Positions 50,965-59,890 of a stretch of 64,000 bases of DNA are shown one piece after another. Location: positions 44,479-108,478 of the forward strand of contig JAJYZC010000004.1 of assembly GCA_021800255.1 (NCBI GenBank), in the 5' to 3' direction. Source of the stretch: Acidobacteriota bacterium. GTDB lineage: Bacteria; Acidobacteriota; Terriglobia; Terriglobales; Acidobacteriaceae. The notes under the pieces were generated by a model. That model did not search any database and was not told where the DNA came from. It was given only the letters and a program-made list of their open reading frames with translations. The position numbers and the translations under genes were made by a program. The stretch's first letter is position 1. Each line of letters opens with the position of its first letter.

Positions 50965-52431
50965 TTACTCTTCCCGCAGGGGATCGGCGATCCCATACTC
51001 CTTCAGCTTGCGGTAGAGGGTGGTCTTGCCGATGCCCAATAGCTTAGCGGCCTGCAGCTTGTCGCCGTTCAAGGTGCGAATGGCGTCGAGAATGGCCTCG
51101 CGTTCCAGATCCGCCAAGGCCTTCACCTTCGCTGCGCCGCCGGCCGGGGCCGGTTCGTCCCCGGCCTCGCGCCGCGCGGCGAGATTCTGCTGGAGTCCCT
51201 GCTGCTGCAACTGCGTGGGCAGATCGCCCAGGTGCAGTACCGGCCCCGAAGAGAGCGCGCAGGCCCGCTCCACCGCGTTTTCGAGCTCCCTTACATTGCC
51301 TGGCCAGTCGTAGCGCATCATGGTGCGCAGGGCTTCATCGCTCAAAGTGAACTTTTGCCGGTGCTCGTGGCTGATGCGGTCCAGGAAGTGGGCCGCCAGC
51401 AGCGGTATGTCCTCGCGGCGGTCGCGCAGCGCAGGCAGGCGCAGATTGACCACGTTGAGCCGGTAGAAGAGATCCTTGCGGAAGGCGCCCTTGTCGACCA
51501 TGGCGGCCAGATCGCGGTTGGTGGCGGCCACGATGCGCGCTTTGATGGGCACGCGATGCGTGGCGCCCACCGGCCGCACCTCTTTTTCCTGCAAGGCTCG
51601 CAGCAGCTTGGCCTGCAGATCGAGCGAGAGCTCCCCAATCTCGTCGAGAAATACGGTTCCTCCCTCGGCCGAGACCAGCAGACCGTCCTTGGAGTGGTTG
51701 GCTCCGGTAAAGGCGCCCTTCACGTAACCGAAGAGCTCGCTCTCGATGAGCGTGGGCACCAGCGATCCGCAGTCCACCGGCAAGAAGGGCTTCTGCGCGT
51801 TGGGGCCGTAGGCGTGAATCGTCCTGGCCACCAGCTCCTTGCCCGTGCCGCTTTCGCCCAGCACCAGCACCGGGTGGGAGCTTTGGGCCACCTTGGAGAG
51901 GATGCGGTAGAGCTTCTCCATCTCCGCCGAGCGGCCGATCATGGCCCCCAGGCCCTGCGAAAGCCGGAGCCGCTCCCGTAACTGGCGGGTGACGGTGTCG
52001 GAAGCGTGGCTCTGCGCAGCACGGTCGAGCACCGTCGAAAGCTCGTCCACGGCGAAGGGCTTGGTCAGGTAGTCCGAGGCCCCGCAGCGCATGGCCTCGA
52101 CGGCCGCGTTCACTGAGCCGGAGGCGGTCATGGCGATCACCGCCGTCTGCGGATAGAGCAGCTTGACCTCGGAGATCAACTCCAGCCCCCGGCTGGAGCC
52201 CGCAGGCAGGTTCACGAGCAGAATGTCGGCGGCGCGGCCCCGCAGCAGGCTGCGCGCCTGCGCCAGGTCGCCCGTACTCTCGACCGCATAGCCCAGGCTG
52301 GCGGCAATCTCTGAGCAGGCCGAGCGCACCGCCGCGTCCGCGTCCACCACGAGCAGGTGCAGCCGCACGGCCAGCTCCTCAATTGGGGGGAAAAGCTCCA
52401 TGGTCCCGCTATGAAAGACTGTTTCCAGCAT
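50965..52431 (-). CDS. NtrC-family sigma-54 activator with unphosphorylatable receiver
   Basis: 488 residues from ATG with GGAGG at 8 nt. Receiver (about 20-140): LLVVDADAAVRSA keeps the acidic pocket, but the phospho-acceptor position reads DILLVNLPAGSS, Asn instead of Asp; Thr in IAMTASGS and Lys in YLTKPFA are kept. AAA+ domain: GESGTGKELVARTIHAYGPN (Walker A), ELFGYVKGAFTGAN (GAFTGA loop binding sigma-54), GGTVFLDEIGELS. C-terminal Fis-type HTH: LNGDKLQAAKLLGIGKTTLYRKLKEYGI. Regulation cannot be classical phosphorylation. Confidence 0.92.
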   Translation of the reverse strand: MLETVFHSGTMELFPPIEELAVRLHLLVVDADAAVRSACSEIAASLGYAVESTGDLAQARSLLRGRAADILLVNLPAGSSRGLELISEVKLLYPQTAVIAMTASGSVNAAVEAMRCGASDYLTKPFAVDELSTVLDRAAQSHASDTVTRQLRERLRLSQGLGAMIGRSAEMEKLYRILSKVAQSSHPVLVLGESGTGKELVARTIHAYGPNAQKPFLPVDCGSLVPTLIESELFGYVKGAFTGANHSKDGLLVSAEGGTVFLDEIGELSLDLQAKLLRALQEKEVRPVGATHRVPIKARIVAATNRDLAAMVDKGAFRKDLFYRLNVVNLRLPALRDRREDIPLLAAHFLDRISHEHRQKFTLSDEALRTMMRYDWPGNVRELENAVERACALSSGPVLHLGDLPTQLQQQGLQQNLAARREAGDEPAPAGGAAKVKALADLEREAILDAIRTLNGDKLQAAKLLGIGKTTLYRKLKEYGIADPLREE

Positions 52432-52514
52432 TGTAGTCGCCTCCGGCGATGTAGAAAAACCTCATCGGCTTGTGTTCCGGTTCGGGCTCCGGTGCGAGGG
52501 TCCGGTTCCTGGTT

Positions 52515-52663
52515 TAGCTCTCAGCTTTCAGCTTTCAGATCATCTCTGCTGTCGCGCCCCTTTTCCACTCTGTCCTCAGCCGTCCCGGCAGCAACCGGCT
52601 AAAAGCTAAAAGCTAAAAGCTAAAAGCTAAAAGCTAAAAGCTAAAAGCTAAAAGCTAAAAGCT
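52515..52663. repeat. Heptamer-arm element E10, long AGCTAAA array
   Basis: Left arm AGCTCTCAGCTTTCAGCTTTCAG (52516-52538). Right arm: more than nine perfect copies of GCTAAAA from 52598 to 52663. It overlaps the histidine kinase stop codon. Confidence 0.85.
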
Positions 52664-53614
52664 GTTCTTTCTCACCGGCAGCTCGATCTGTAAGCGCGCC
52701 CCGCCCTGGCCGCGGTTGACCGCGAAGATGCGGCCGCCTGCGGTCTCCACGAGGGCGCGAGTAATGGCCAGCCCCAGCCCGCGATGGGCGGCCGGCCAGC
52801 CGCCGTTGCCCGCTTTGGCCCGGGTGCGGGTGGTATAGCCGGACGCGAAGATTTTTTCCAACGCTTCTTCGGCAATGCCCGGCCCGCTGTCGTCGATCGT
52901 CACCGCCAGCCAGTCAGCCGTTCCCGCCGCGCCGGCGATCTCGCTGAGACCGATGTGAATCGTTCCGCCTCTGGGCATCGCCTCGGCGGAGTTCTTGACC
53001 AAATTGACCAGCACTCGGGTCAGGTCCTCGGCCGTGATCCGCACCGGCTTGGCCCCGCAGCCGGCATCCATGGTCAGGGTGATCGCAGGCCCGGCCAGAG
53101 CGCAGAGCAGGTTGCGGTTGGCCTCCAACTCCGCAGCTAGGCTGCTGACCGGCTCAGCGGGCAAAATCTCCCAGTGCCGGCGGGCCTCCATTCTGCGATC
53201 GGCTCTCCCTTCGTCACTCTGCGCCAACCGCGCCTCCAACCCGGATCGTGACTCTAGCCGGTATCGCCCCTCCGGCGCTATCAAGCCGGCGGAAGCGGAA
53301 TCTCCTTGCGCGGAGCGGCCATCGTCATGGCCATCGAGCGCCACCAGCTTCTCCACCAGCCGGCGGCTGGCCGCAGCCACCAGGCGCAGCTCGCTTCCAT
53401 AGTGCGCGAACGGGGCTGGCAATACCCCCGGCTCCTCCAACAAATCGCAGTAAAGTCCCAGTGCGGTTACCATATTCCTGGCGTCGTGCGCCAGCTCCGC
53501 CAGACTCTCGCCTGGACTTTGCAGATGAGCCAGCGTCTCCACCACCGCCTCCACCCGCCTGCGCTCCGCTCCGCCCATCTCCGTTCTCTGTTCCGCCTGT
53601 TGCATGGTTCGCAT
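52655..53614 (-). CDS. Sensor histidine kinase, soluble
   Basis: 319 residues, no membrane segment seen. H box SLAELAHDARNMVTALGLYCDLLEE (His in AHDARN), N box LVNLVKNSAEAMPRGG, G1 TIDDSGPGI, F box-like EKIFASGYTTR, G2 RGLGLAITRALVETAGG. Ends NSF-stop inside the E10 array. Directly upstream of the NtrC-like regulator on the same strand, so a natural pair, though the regulator lacks the target Asp. The receiver-like protein at 50302 keeps an Asp and might be the real partner. Confidence 0.88.
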   Translation of the reverse strand: MRTMQQAEQRTEMGGAERRRVEAVVETLAHLQSPGESLAELAHDARNMVTALGLYCDLLEEPGVLPAPFAHYGSELRLVAAASRRLVEKLVALDGHDDGRSAQGDSASAGLIAPEGRYRLESRSGLEARLAQSDEGRADRRMEARRHWEILPAEPVSSLAAELEANRNLLCALAGPAITLTMDAGCGAKPVRITAEDLTRVLVNLVKNSAEAMPRGGTIHIGLSEIAGAAGTADWLAVTIDDSGPGIAEEALEKIFASGYTTRTRAKAGNGGWPAAHRGLGLAITRALVETAGGRIFAVNRGQGGARLQIELPVRKNSF

Positions 53615-54026
53615 CCTTTCCTATTCGCCCTCTTCGCTCCGGAGCATCTAATGCGCCAGGCGCTCTGCTCCCGCAGCACTGCGCCGCGTCCCTGCTCCCA
53701 ACATTTCCATTCCGGCTCGATCTGGCTTCCCGTTCCTACTCCTGGGGCTGGAATCTGTCCTGTTCTTATACACGCCACGTGCCAAACCAGGACAGATTCT
53801 CTAAGTTCCTGATAAGGGAAGGGATGACGTGCAGCCCGAGGCCCATGGAGCGGGTCCGATTTCCGCCTTGGGTCCCAGAGTGGAACTCGCTCCAACCTCC
53901 AAGCACCTTGTAACTCATTCTTTTTCATTGAATTACGAACTCATTCCTGTTTCGGGCTTGCCGCGAGGCCCATTCCCGTCCTGGAACGAAACGTGGCTGC
54001 CGATCCCAACCCCAGTCGCACTCCCG

Positions 54027-54032
54027 TACAAT
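54027..54032 (+). promoter_or_regulatory. -10 box (TACAAT) 6 nt before rph
   Basis: TACAAT, CCCTCT, ATG. Leaderless configuration; the fourth case in this window. Confidence 0.5.
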
Positions 54033-54038
54033 CCCTCT

Positions 54039-54806
54039 ATGCATTCGACCGCATCTTTCCTTCGTCCCGGCGGCAGGGCATATGACCAACTTCGACCGCT
54101 TACCCTGGCCCCCGATTTTGTCCAGACCGCCGAAGGTTCGGTTCTAATCGCCTTGGGCAACACGCGGGTGCTTGCCTGCGCCACTATCGAGGCCGGAGTG
54201 CCGGGCTGGCTGCGCAACACGGGCCGAGGCTGGGTGACGGCCGAGTATGCGATGCTGCCCCGCTCCACGGTGACCCGCACTCCGCGCGAGAGCGAGCGCG
54301 GCCGCATCGGCGGACGCACCCATGAGATTCAGCGGTTGATCGGGCGCAGCCTGCGCTCGGCGGTGGATATGGAAGCACTGGGCGAGCGCACGGTGATCCT
54401 GGACTGCGACGTGATCCAGGCCGACGGCGGCACACGCACCGCCGCCATCACCGGTGCAGCAGTGGCTCTGGCCCTGGCGCTGGAGGCGCTGGTCAAGGCG
54501 GGCACGCTGAAGCGGCCGCCGCTCAAGCACCTGGTGGCCGCCACCTCGGTGGGGATCGTGGGCGGCGCCTCGCTGCTCGATCTCTGCTACGAGGAGGACG
54601 CGCAGGCCGAGGTGGACATGAATGTCGTCATGACCGCCGAGGGCGGCCTGGTGGAAACCCAGGCGACTGCGGAGAGGGGCAGTTATTCGCGTGCGCAGTT
54701 GAACGGCCTCCTCGACCTGGCCGAGAAGGGATTGAAGGATATTTTCGCCGCGCAGAGGGCGGTGCTAGAGGAAGCTGGGACCAGGGACTATACATCCGCG
54801 CATTGA
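54039..54806 (+). CDS. rph: Ribonuclease PH
   Basis: 255 residues from [27 protein letters not shown]. RNase PH-domain motifs: [74 protein letters not shown]. Trims tRNA 3' ends phosphorolytically. The long upstream extension of the frame is rejected because the TACAAT box and normal length favour 54039. Confidence 0.93.
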   Translation: MHSTASFLRPGGRAYDQLRPLTLAPDFVQTAEGSVLIALGNTRVLACATIEAGVPGWLRNTGRGWVTAEYAMLPRSTVTRTPRESERGRIGGRTHEIQRLIGRSLRSAVDMEALGERTVILDCDVIQADGGTRTAAITGAAVALALALEALVKAGTLKRPPLKHLVAATSVGIVGGASLLDLCYEEDAQAEVDMNVVMTAEGGLVETQATAERGSYSRAQLNGLLDLAEKGLKDIFAAQRAVLEEAGTRDYTSAH

Positions 54807-54893
54807 CGAAGAGTATTCGTTCCCTTGGCGGGCCGGGAATGCGAGAATGGGAGGGAACTGCATTCTTCCATTCGAACCCCGGAGGCTGGATCG

Positions 54894-56168
54894 ATGGCTT
54901 TTCTGGCCGGCTCAGAGCACCATTCCGAGTCTGAGCAGCAGGCGGCCGAAGATCGCCCGTCTACAGGCAAAAACCCCCCGCAGCGCATCCTCTATGCCGC
55001 CGGTCCCGGCGACTTGGTGGGCGAGTGCCGCCACCTCGCGGCCGGAAAAGAGCCGCCCTTTCAATTAGGCCTGTCGTTTTCCCAGCAGTTTCTTGAGGTC
55101 TGCGATGCTGCCGGCATCCAAGCGCACCTGATCTCCTGGCATCCCCGCCGCGACAGCCTTCAGTTCGGCGCTCACCGCCTGGAAAATCGTCCCCAACCCG
55201 CCCTGTATTACGCAGGCGGCCTGCGGCACTACTTTGGCGCCGTGCTCTACGGGCTGGGCTTGGTGGCGCAGGCGGTGCGCGAGCGCCCCACCGTGGTGAT
55301 CGTGGACTCCGGCACCACACGCTGGTTTGTGCTCTCGCTGCTCCGTCTCTTCCGCATTCCTGTCATCGCCGTCCTCTACAGCGCCTTGTGGCCCAGGGGG
55401 TTTCCGCCCCAGCGCCGGTTTGAACGCCTCCTGCTCGCAATGGACGCACAGTTTTTCCGCCGCGCGGCCGCCGCCACTGTCTGCATGTCGCCAGAGCTGG
55501 AGCGCCAGGTGCGCACCGTGGCCAAAGATCCTAGCGGCGTCTTCCTCCCGTTCCGGCCTCTCTATCGCCGCCAGTTTCTCAACCGCGTGCCGCCGGTCTC
55601 TCAGCCGCCGTTCCGCCCCTTTCACGTTCTTTTCCTCGGCCGGGTGGAAGAGTTCAAGGGCGTATTTCTGATTCTTTCCATGGCCGAGCGGCTGGAAGCG
55701 GAGATGCCCGGAGGTTTCAACTGGCGCATCATCGGCGCCGGCAGCGCCTTTGATACGCTCCAGGCCCAGATCCGCGCGCGCAATTTGAGCCGCATCGTCG
55801 AAGCCCGGGGCCTGCTTCCCAGCGAGGCGGCGGCGATTGAGACGCTAGGCTGGGCTCACGCCATGGTGGTGCCCACTACTTCGCAGTTCAAGGAAGGACT
55901 GGCCATGACCGCGGTCGAGTCCGTCCTGGCCGGCCGCCCCGTGGTGCTCAGCGACGTGGTTCCCGCCTGGGAGATCCTCGGGGGCGCGGCCATCAAAGTA
56001 GATACAGATGACCTGGACGGATTCGTCGCCGCCTTCCGCAGGCTGGCCCAGGACGCGGACTACTACGAGCAGCACCGCCGCGCCACCGCCGGTGTGCAAG
56101 CGCAGTTTTATGACCCCTCCGAAGGGCTGGGCGCCGCGCTCATGCGCGCCCTCGCCGCCCTCCGCTAA
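54894..56168 (+). CDS. Glycosyltransferase, GT4-like
   Basis: 424 residues from MAFLAGSEHH (GGAGG at 8 nt). GT-B fold: N-terminal domain with ILYAAGPGDLVGECRHL and PTVVIVDSGTTRWFVLSLLR; C-terminal domain PFHVLFLGRVEEFKGVFLILSMAERLE and EARGLLPSEAAAIETLGWAHAMVVPTTSQFKEGLAMTAVESVLAGRPVVLSDVVPAWEILGGAA (E...E nucleotide-sugar motif of GT4). Likely transfers sugars for envelope polysaccharide; partner genes not adjacent. 88 bp after rph. Confidence 0.85.
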   Translation: MAFLAGSEHHSESEQQAAEDRPSTGKNPPQRILYAAGPGDLVGECRHLAAGKEPPFQLGLSFSQQFLEVCDAAGIQAHLISWHPRRDSLQFGAHRLENRPQPALYYAGGLRHYFGAVLYGLGLVAQAVRERPTVVIVDSGTTRWFVLSLLRLFRIPVIAVLYSALWPRGFPPQRRFERLLLAMDAQFFRRAAAATVCMSPELERQVRTVAKDPSGVFLPFRPLYRRQFLNRVPPVSQPPFRPFHVLFLGRVEEFKGVFLILSMAERLEAEMPGGFNWRIIGAGSAFDTLQAQIRARNLSRIVEARGLLPSEAAAIETLGWAHAMVVPTTSQFKEGLAMTAVESVLAGRPVVLSDVVPAWEILGGAAIKVDTDDLDGFVAAFRRLAQDADYYEQHRRATAGVQAQFYDPSEGLGAALMRALAALR

Positions 56169-56324
56169 TCGCGGCTTCTTTTTATCCGCAGCAGCCGCAG
56201 CGTTCCTTGGCCGCCGCGCCGCGGCGGCCGCGCAGGCCATCGGAACCGCGTAAATCGCCTATACTTTAGGTTGCATCAGGCGCCGACTTTACTCCTGTTG
56301 GCCGCCTGGTGAGGAGGATTTTCC

Positions 56325-56891
56325 TTGCCTTCGGAGAAACGCATAGCCGCTGCGCGCCGGACTCCGGTCCGCTCCACCACCGTGATCTGCGTGCGCCGCA
56401 ACGGCCAGGTGGTGATGGCCGCCGACGGCCAGGTCACGCTCGGCGAACATGTCCTCAAACACTCCGCCAAAAAGATCCGCCGCCTCTACCAGGACAAGAT
56501 TCTGGCCGGGTTCGCCGGCTCCACCGCCGACGCCTTCAACCTCTTCGCGCGCTTCGAGACTAAGCTTGAGCAGCACGCCGGAAACCTGAATCGCGCCGCC
56601 GTGGAGCTGGCCAAGGACTGGCGCACCGACAAGATGCTGCGTAACCTCGAAGCCCTGCTGCTGGTGGCCGACAAGGCGCAGACCTTTCTCATCTCCGGAT
56701 CGGGCGACGTCATTGACCCCGATGAGCCGCTGGCGGCTATCGGCTCCGGCGGCAGCTTTGCCACCGCTGCGGCCCGCGCGCTCATGGAGAACACCAGCCT
56801 CAGCGCCCGCGAAATCGCCGAAAAAGCCATGAAGATCGCCGCCGACATCTGCATCTACACCAACGACCGGATTATGGTTGAGGAGTTGTAA
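56325..56891 (+). CDS. hslV: HslV peptidase (ClpQ), with short propeptide
   Basis: 188 residues from a TTG with GAGGAGG 7 nt upstream. Mature N-terminus should be [38 protein letters not shown] after a propeptide of about 18 residues; Thr nucleophile, plus [18 protein letters not shown] and [20 protein letters not shown]. HslV needs HslU ATPase, which is broken just downstream. Unless another hslU exists, this peptidase has lost its unfoldase. Confidence 0.92.
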   Translation: MPSEKRIAAARRTPVRSTTVICVRRNGQVVMAADGQVTLGEHVLKHSAKKIRRLYQDKILAGFAGSTADAFNLFARFETKLEQHAGNLNRAAVELAKDWRTDKMLRNLEALLLVADKAQTFLISGSGDVIDPDEPLAAIGSGGSFATAAARALMENTSLSAREIAEKAMKIAADICIYTNDRIMVEEL

Positions 56892-56979
56892 AGCTGACGA
56901 TGCCCAGGGCCAGGTGCTGTTTTGAAAGGACACCACTTTAGCCGCACCCTTTCAGAGCAACGGATGGATCGAGAGAGAC

Positions 56980-57120
56980 ATGGCCATCGATCTGCCCGCA
57001 TCCGCCGAAGAACAAGAGATCTCGCTCGGCGATCTGACCCCGCGTGAGATCGCCGCCGAGCTCGACAAGCACGCCGTCGGCCAATAGGCCGCTAAGTGCG
57101 CCGTGGCCATCGCCCTGCGC
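56980..57120 (+). pseudogene. hslU: Truncated hslU (first 47 codons, with stop)
   Basis: MAIDLPASAEEQEISL, LTPREIAAELDKHAVGQ, then a TAG, then AAKCAVAIALRS: this is the HslU N-terminus, in the normal place after hslV, with one in-frame stop codon where Asp or Glu is expected and truncated at the VAIALR(N) motif. The next sequence is an IS transposase piece on the other strand. The ATPase domains are gone. Confidence 0.8.
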
Positions 57121-57246
57121 TCAGGTCAAGCGCCGCCACCACGTCCACCAGAAAGCGCGCCGATGGTCTTCCGGAAGCCAGTCATGCAGCGACGGAGGGA
57201 ACAGCAGCCTTGGGTCCACCGCGTCGGCTAAAAAGCTCTTGCCCAT
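57119..57246 (-). mobile_element. IS1182-like transposase N-terminal fragment
   Basis: MGKSFLADAVDPRLLFPPSLHDWLPEDH, then, after a one-base frameshift, RFLVDVVAALDLS, matches the N-terminus of IS1182-family transposases (LLPPSLHDWLPEGHLARFVVDVV). It joins hslU at 57120, so an IS inserted in hslU and then a deletion removed the rest of both. Confidence 0.6.
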
Positions 57247-57407
57247 ACCCGCATCGTAAACCGATAGCACTGCCTCCAAATTCAAATCAGTTACGAAGCG
57301 AATCGATTCCCGACACACTCCTAAACCTCAGCTCCATCGCCTTTTTGAACCAAAATTGGTACGCATCTACGCGGATCTCCTGCTAAATAGCAGGGTTTCA
57401 GATGCGC

Positions 57408-57483
57408 TGGAGCCGACGGTCAGACTTGAACTGACGACCTGCTGATTACGAATCAGCTGCTCTACCAACTGAGCTACGTCGGC
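57408..57483 (-). tRNA. tRNA-Thr (anticodon CGT)
   Basis: 76 nt including encoded CCA. Acceptor stem GCCGACG / CGTCGGC; D arm GCTCAGTTGGTAGAGC; anticodon stem GCTGA / TCAGC with loop TTCGTAA (CGT at 34-36); T arm GTCAG-TTCAAGT-CTGAC. Discriminator T. Confidence 0.95.
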
Positions 57484-57494
57484 TTGCTCTTAAA

Positions 57495-57500
57495 ATTGTA
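57495..57500 (-). promoter_or_regulatory. -10 box (TACAAT) upstream of tRNA-Thr
   Basis: TACAAT lies 11 nt before the tRNA 5' end; no strong -35. Confidence 0.4.
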
Positions 57501-57608
57501 TCGCGCGCTTGTGTAAGGCGCCGTTACCCCCACGTTTCTCATCGCCGCCGCGACTGCCGGCGCGACTCTTGAAACGGCTGGCATGTTGGAATGGGCGGTA
57601 CTTACGAC

Positions 57609-57638
57609 AAAAAACCTCCGCCGCGGCGGAGGTTTTTT
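57609..57638. terminator. Bidirectional intrinsic terminator after rpmE
   Basis: A perfect 30-bp palindrome: A6 + CCTCCGCC / its complement + T6. Ends rpmE on the minus strand. Confidence 0.85.
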
Positions 57639-57658
57639 CGCAACTCCGTCGCGCCGGC

Positions 57659-57883
57659 TTACTTCGCTTTGACCTCGGCCGCCTTGGCGTATTTGCGCCG
57701 GAATCGCTCCACGCGTCCCGCCGTATCCACCAGCCGCTGCTTGCCGGTAAAGAACGGATGGCATACCGAGCAGATTTCCACGTGAATGTCGCCCTTGTGC
57801 GTGGAGCGCGTCTCAAAACTGTTTCCGCAGGCGCATACGACCCGCACCGCGGCGTAGTGGGGATGAATCTTTTCCTTGGGCAT
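57659..57883 (-). CDS. rpmE: 50S ribosomal protein L31
   Basis: 74 residues. [65 protein letters not shown]: zinc-binding (C+) form with CAC and CSVC. Usual length. Own promoter (57919-57947) and terminator (57609). Confidence 0.96.
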   Translation of the reverse strand: MPKEKIHPHYAAVRVVCACGNSFETRSTHKGDIHVEICSVCHPFFTGKQRLVDTAGRVERFRRKYAKAAEVKAK

Positions 57884-57918
57884 CGTGTTGAAGACAAACC
57901 TTTCCTTTATTCCCCTCT

Positions 57919-57947
57919 ATTTTAGGGGGATTGGCCGCGAAAGGCAA
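57919..57947 (-). promoter_or_regulatory. Sigma-70-type promoter of rpmE
   Basis: TTGCCT (-35), 17 bp, TAAAAT (-10), about 30 nt leader to the ATG with AGGAAAGG. The best -35/-10 pair I see in the window. Confidence 0.6.
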
Positions 57948-58019
57948 TTTTGGGTCATTTCCAATCTACGATGCGCCTGGAGGAACAGTCTTGCCGGAAG
58001 GTGAGTGGCAGCGTGTATC

Positions 58020-58260
58020 AGCCGGTAAGGTTGCGCCTGAAGGGAGTGCGCCGGTTTGCCGCAGCCGGCGAGGGGCTTTGGAGAACCGCGGCAGGAAAAT
58101 GGAAGTCTGAAAGGCGTTTATGGCAGACTGAGAACAAAGAGGTTCCAGAGTTTCCGTGCCCTTTCGAGGGTCGTGGAAGGTGGCATTGTCTTCCACCCCA
58201 GCCGGCAAACAACCACTCGCTGGGCGCTCCGGTTGAGGAAAATGCCGTAGGATCTGGCTT
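58020..58260. repeat. Gap upstream of thioredoxin-like gene, degenerate CTCAA-family copy
   Basis: GGTTGAGGAAAATGCCGTAG at 58231-58250 is a half copy of the palindrome family (TTGAG loop, GAAAAT, GCCGTAG) lacking the opposite stem arm. No gene seen between 57948 and 58307. Confidence 0.4.
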
Positions 58261-58307
58261 TTGGAATACAGCCACTCTGGAATCGCTGTCGTTGTGGAGG
58301 TCCACAC

Positions 58308-58808
58308 GTGAAAACGGCCGTCAAGCTGCTCGTCTTCGGCGCCTTGCTCACTGTTGCTGTTGTGCCTGCCCTTTCCGCGGGCCGCGATATTTATCCGCCT
58401 CCGGCGCAGGCCAAGGCCGATATCGCCGCCGCCCTCAAAGCCGCAGCAGCGGCTCACAAGCGCATACTGCTCGACTTCGGCGGCAACTGGTGTCCCGACT
58501 GCCAGGTCCTGGATATTTACTTTCACAACGCGGTTAACGGTCCTTTGCTTGCCGCCAACTTCGTCTTGGTACACGTGAATGTCGGCCAATTCGACGAGAA
58601 TCTCGATCTGGCCGTGAAATATGGCATCTCCCTCAAAAAGGGCGTGCCTGCGCTGGCCGTCCTCAGCGACCGCGGCAAGCTGCTCTATAGCCAGCGGGAT
58701 GGTGAGTTTGAGGCCATGAGCCGCATGGAGTCCTCGACCGTCACCGCCTTCCTGGAGCATTGGCGGCCCGCCCGCCCGGGCTGTTCGATTGTGATGACCA
58801 ATTGCTGA
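58308..58808 (+). CDS. Secreted thioredoxin-fold protein
   Basis: 166 residues from GTG with GGAGG at 7 nt. Signal peptide VKLLVFGALLTVAVVPALSA. Thioredoxin motif ILLDFGGNWCPDCQVLDIYF (CPDC), cis-Pro in KGVPALAVLSDRGKLLYSQ, C-terminal CSIVMTNC adds two Cys. Periplasmic thiol reductase/oxidase; partner unknown. Confidence 0.85.
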   Translation: MKTAVKLLVFGALLTVAVVPALSAGRDIYPPPAQAKADIAAALKAAAAAHKRILLDFGGNWCPDCQVLDIYFHNAVNGPLLAANFVLVHVNVGQFDENLDLAVKYGISLKKGVPALAVLSDRGKLLYSQRDGEFEAMSRMESSTVTAFLEHWRPARPGCSIVMTNC

Positions 58809-59010
58809 CTTCCACACCTGCCGGCGCTTGACGCAGGGCGGCGGGCTATCGGAGATCCGCAATGAACTTGGAGATCGATGCGCTTCCCGCCACCGCTGCT
58901 TACAATCTGCTCATGGGTTTGGATTGCGTCCTGCGAGCAGCTTGGGCATGGGGTCGCCGCACGGTGTTGGCGCCAGGCTTATAGCGCAAGGGCCTTCGCT
59001 TCCTCTGATT

Positions 59011-59781
59011 TCATGTTTTGCAGGCGAGCCTGCCCGCATTGATCCGATAGCGCGTTTGAAGCGTAATGCGGCCGCCTAGCGCATGATGCGCAAAGATTTC
59101 TCTGGCTCCTCTCTGCATATCGGAAAAGCGGGGATCAGGGGGAAGCGGCGTGTGGGAGAAGGAGCGCAGGATCCCGATGAGCTCTGCCTCTGTGAGCTTC
59201 ATGGAGCAGGTAATCTCTTCGCAATGGTAGTCGCGCACCAGAAACTGCTGTAAGCGGGCGTATTTGGCAAGCGCCATTTGATGGACGGTTGGACCCTCAC
59301 TGAGTGAGCTCAGCATCTCATGGACCGCAACATTGGCCTCGCTGCCCGCCTGGTCGCGGCTCAAGGTCACGCTCACGATCCAGCCGTTGGGTGAGAGAAT
59401 GCGGCGAAATTCCTCCATGGCGCGGTCCACATCGAACCAGTGAAACGACCGCCCCATCGAGATGAGATCTATGGATTGTTCCCTCAGAGTGGATGCTTCG
59501 GCGGTTCCGGCGACAACTTGCAGCCGCTGATCGCCGCCATGAAGCATGGCGCAGGCGGCGCGCATCTCCGCATTCGGCTCGACGGCCAGCACGCGATTCC
59601 CATTGGCTAGGAAGACGTCGGCGAGCATACCTGTGCCTGCGCCGATGTCCGCGATCGTCCATTGCGGTGTGAGACCGCACCAGGCGCGAAACCGGGGCAA
59701 TAGCAGGCCGGTGTCGTACCGCTCGCGGTACTGCTGATAATCGGCTGAGCGCCCGGTGAAGCGTTCTGTAACTTCATTCAT
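59011..59781 (-). CDS. SAM-dependent class I methyltransferase
   Basis: 256 residues from MNEVTERFTGRSADYQQYR. SAM motif WTIADIGAGTGMLADVFL and acidic VLAVEPNAEMRAA, then SIDLISMGRSFHWFDVDRAMEEFRRILSPNGWIVSVTLSR, typical of the Methyltransf_11 type acting on small molecules. Target unknown. The preceding in-frame codons look noncoding. Its neighbour on the minus strand is pyrC, 110 bp away. Confidence 0.8.
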   Translation of the reverse strand: MNEVTERFTGRSADYQQYRERYDTGLLLPRFRAWCGLTPQWTIADIGAGTGMLADVFLANGNRVLAVEPNAEMRAACAMLHGGDQRLQVVAGTAEASTLREQSIDLISMGRSFHWFDVDRAMEEFRRILSPNGWIVSVTLSRDQAGSEANVAVHEMLSSLSEGPTVHQMALAKYARLQQFLVRDYHCEEITCSMKLTEAELIGILRSFSHTPLPPDPRFSDMQRGAREIFAHHALGGRITLQTRYRINAGRLACKT

Positions 59782-59890
59782 TGGGTAGAACAATCTCCGA
59801 TTCTCATTTTCTCCTGACGGCTCACAGAGTAAAAGAGAGGGCGCCAAGCAGATGGCGCGCCCTCAAAGAGACTCGACTTACGCCACGGCG

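Noticed and set aside
57379..57394. CCTGCTAAATAGCAGG as terminator of the tRNA-Thr
   Set aside because: The hairpin is short and not followed by a T-run on the minus strand.
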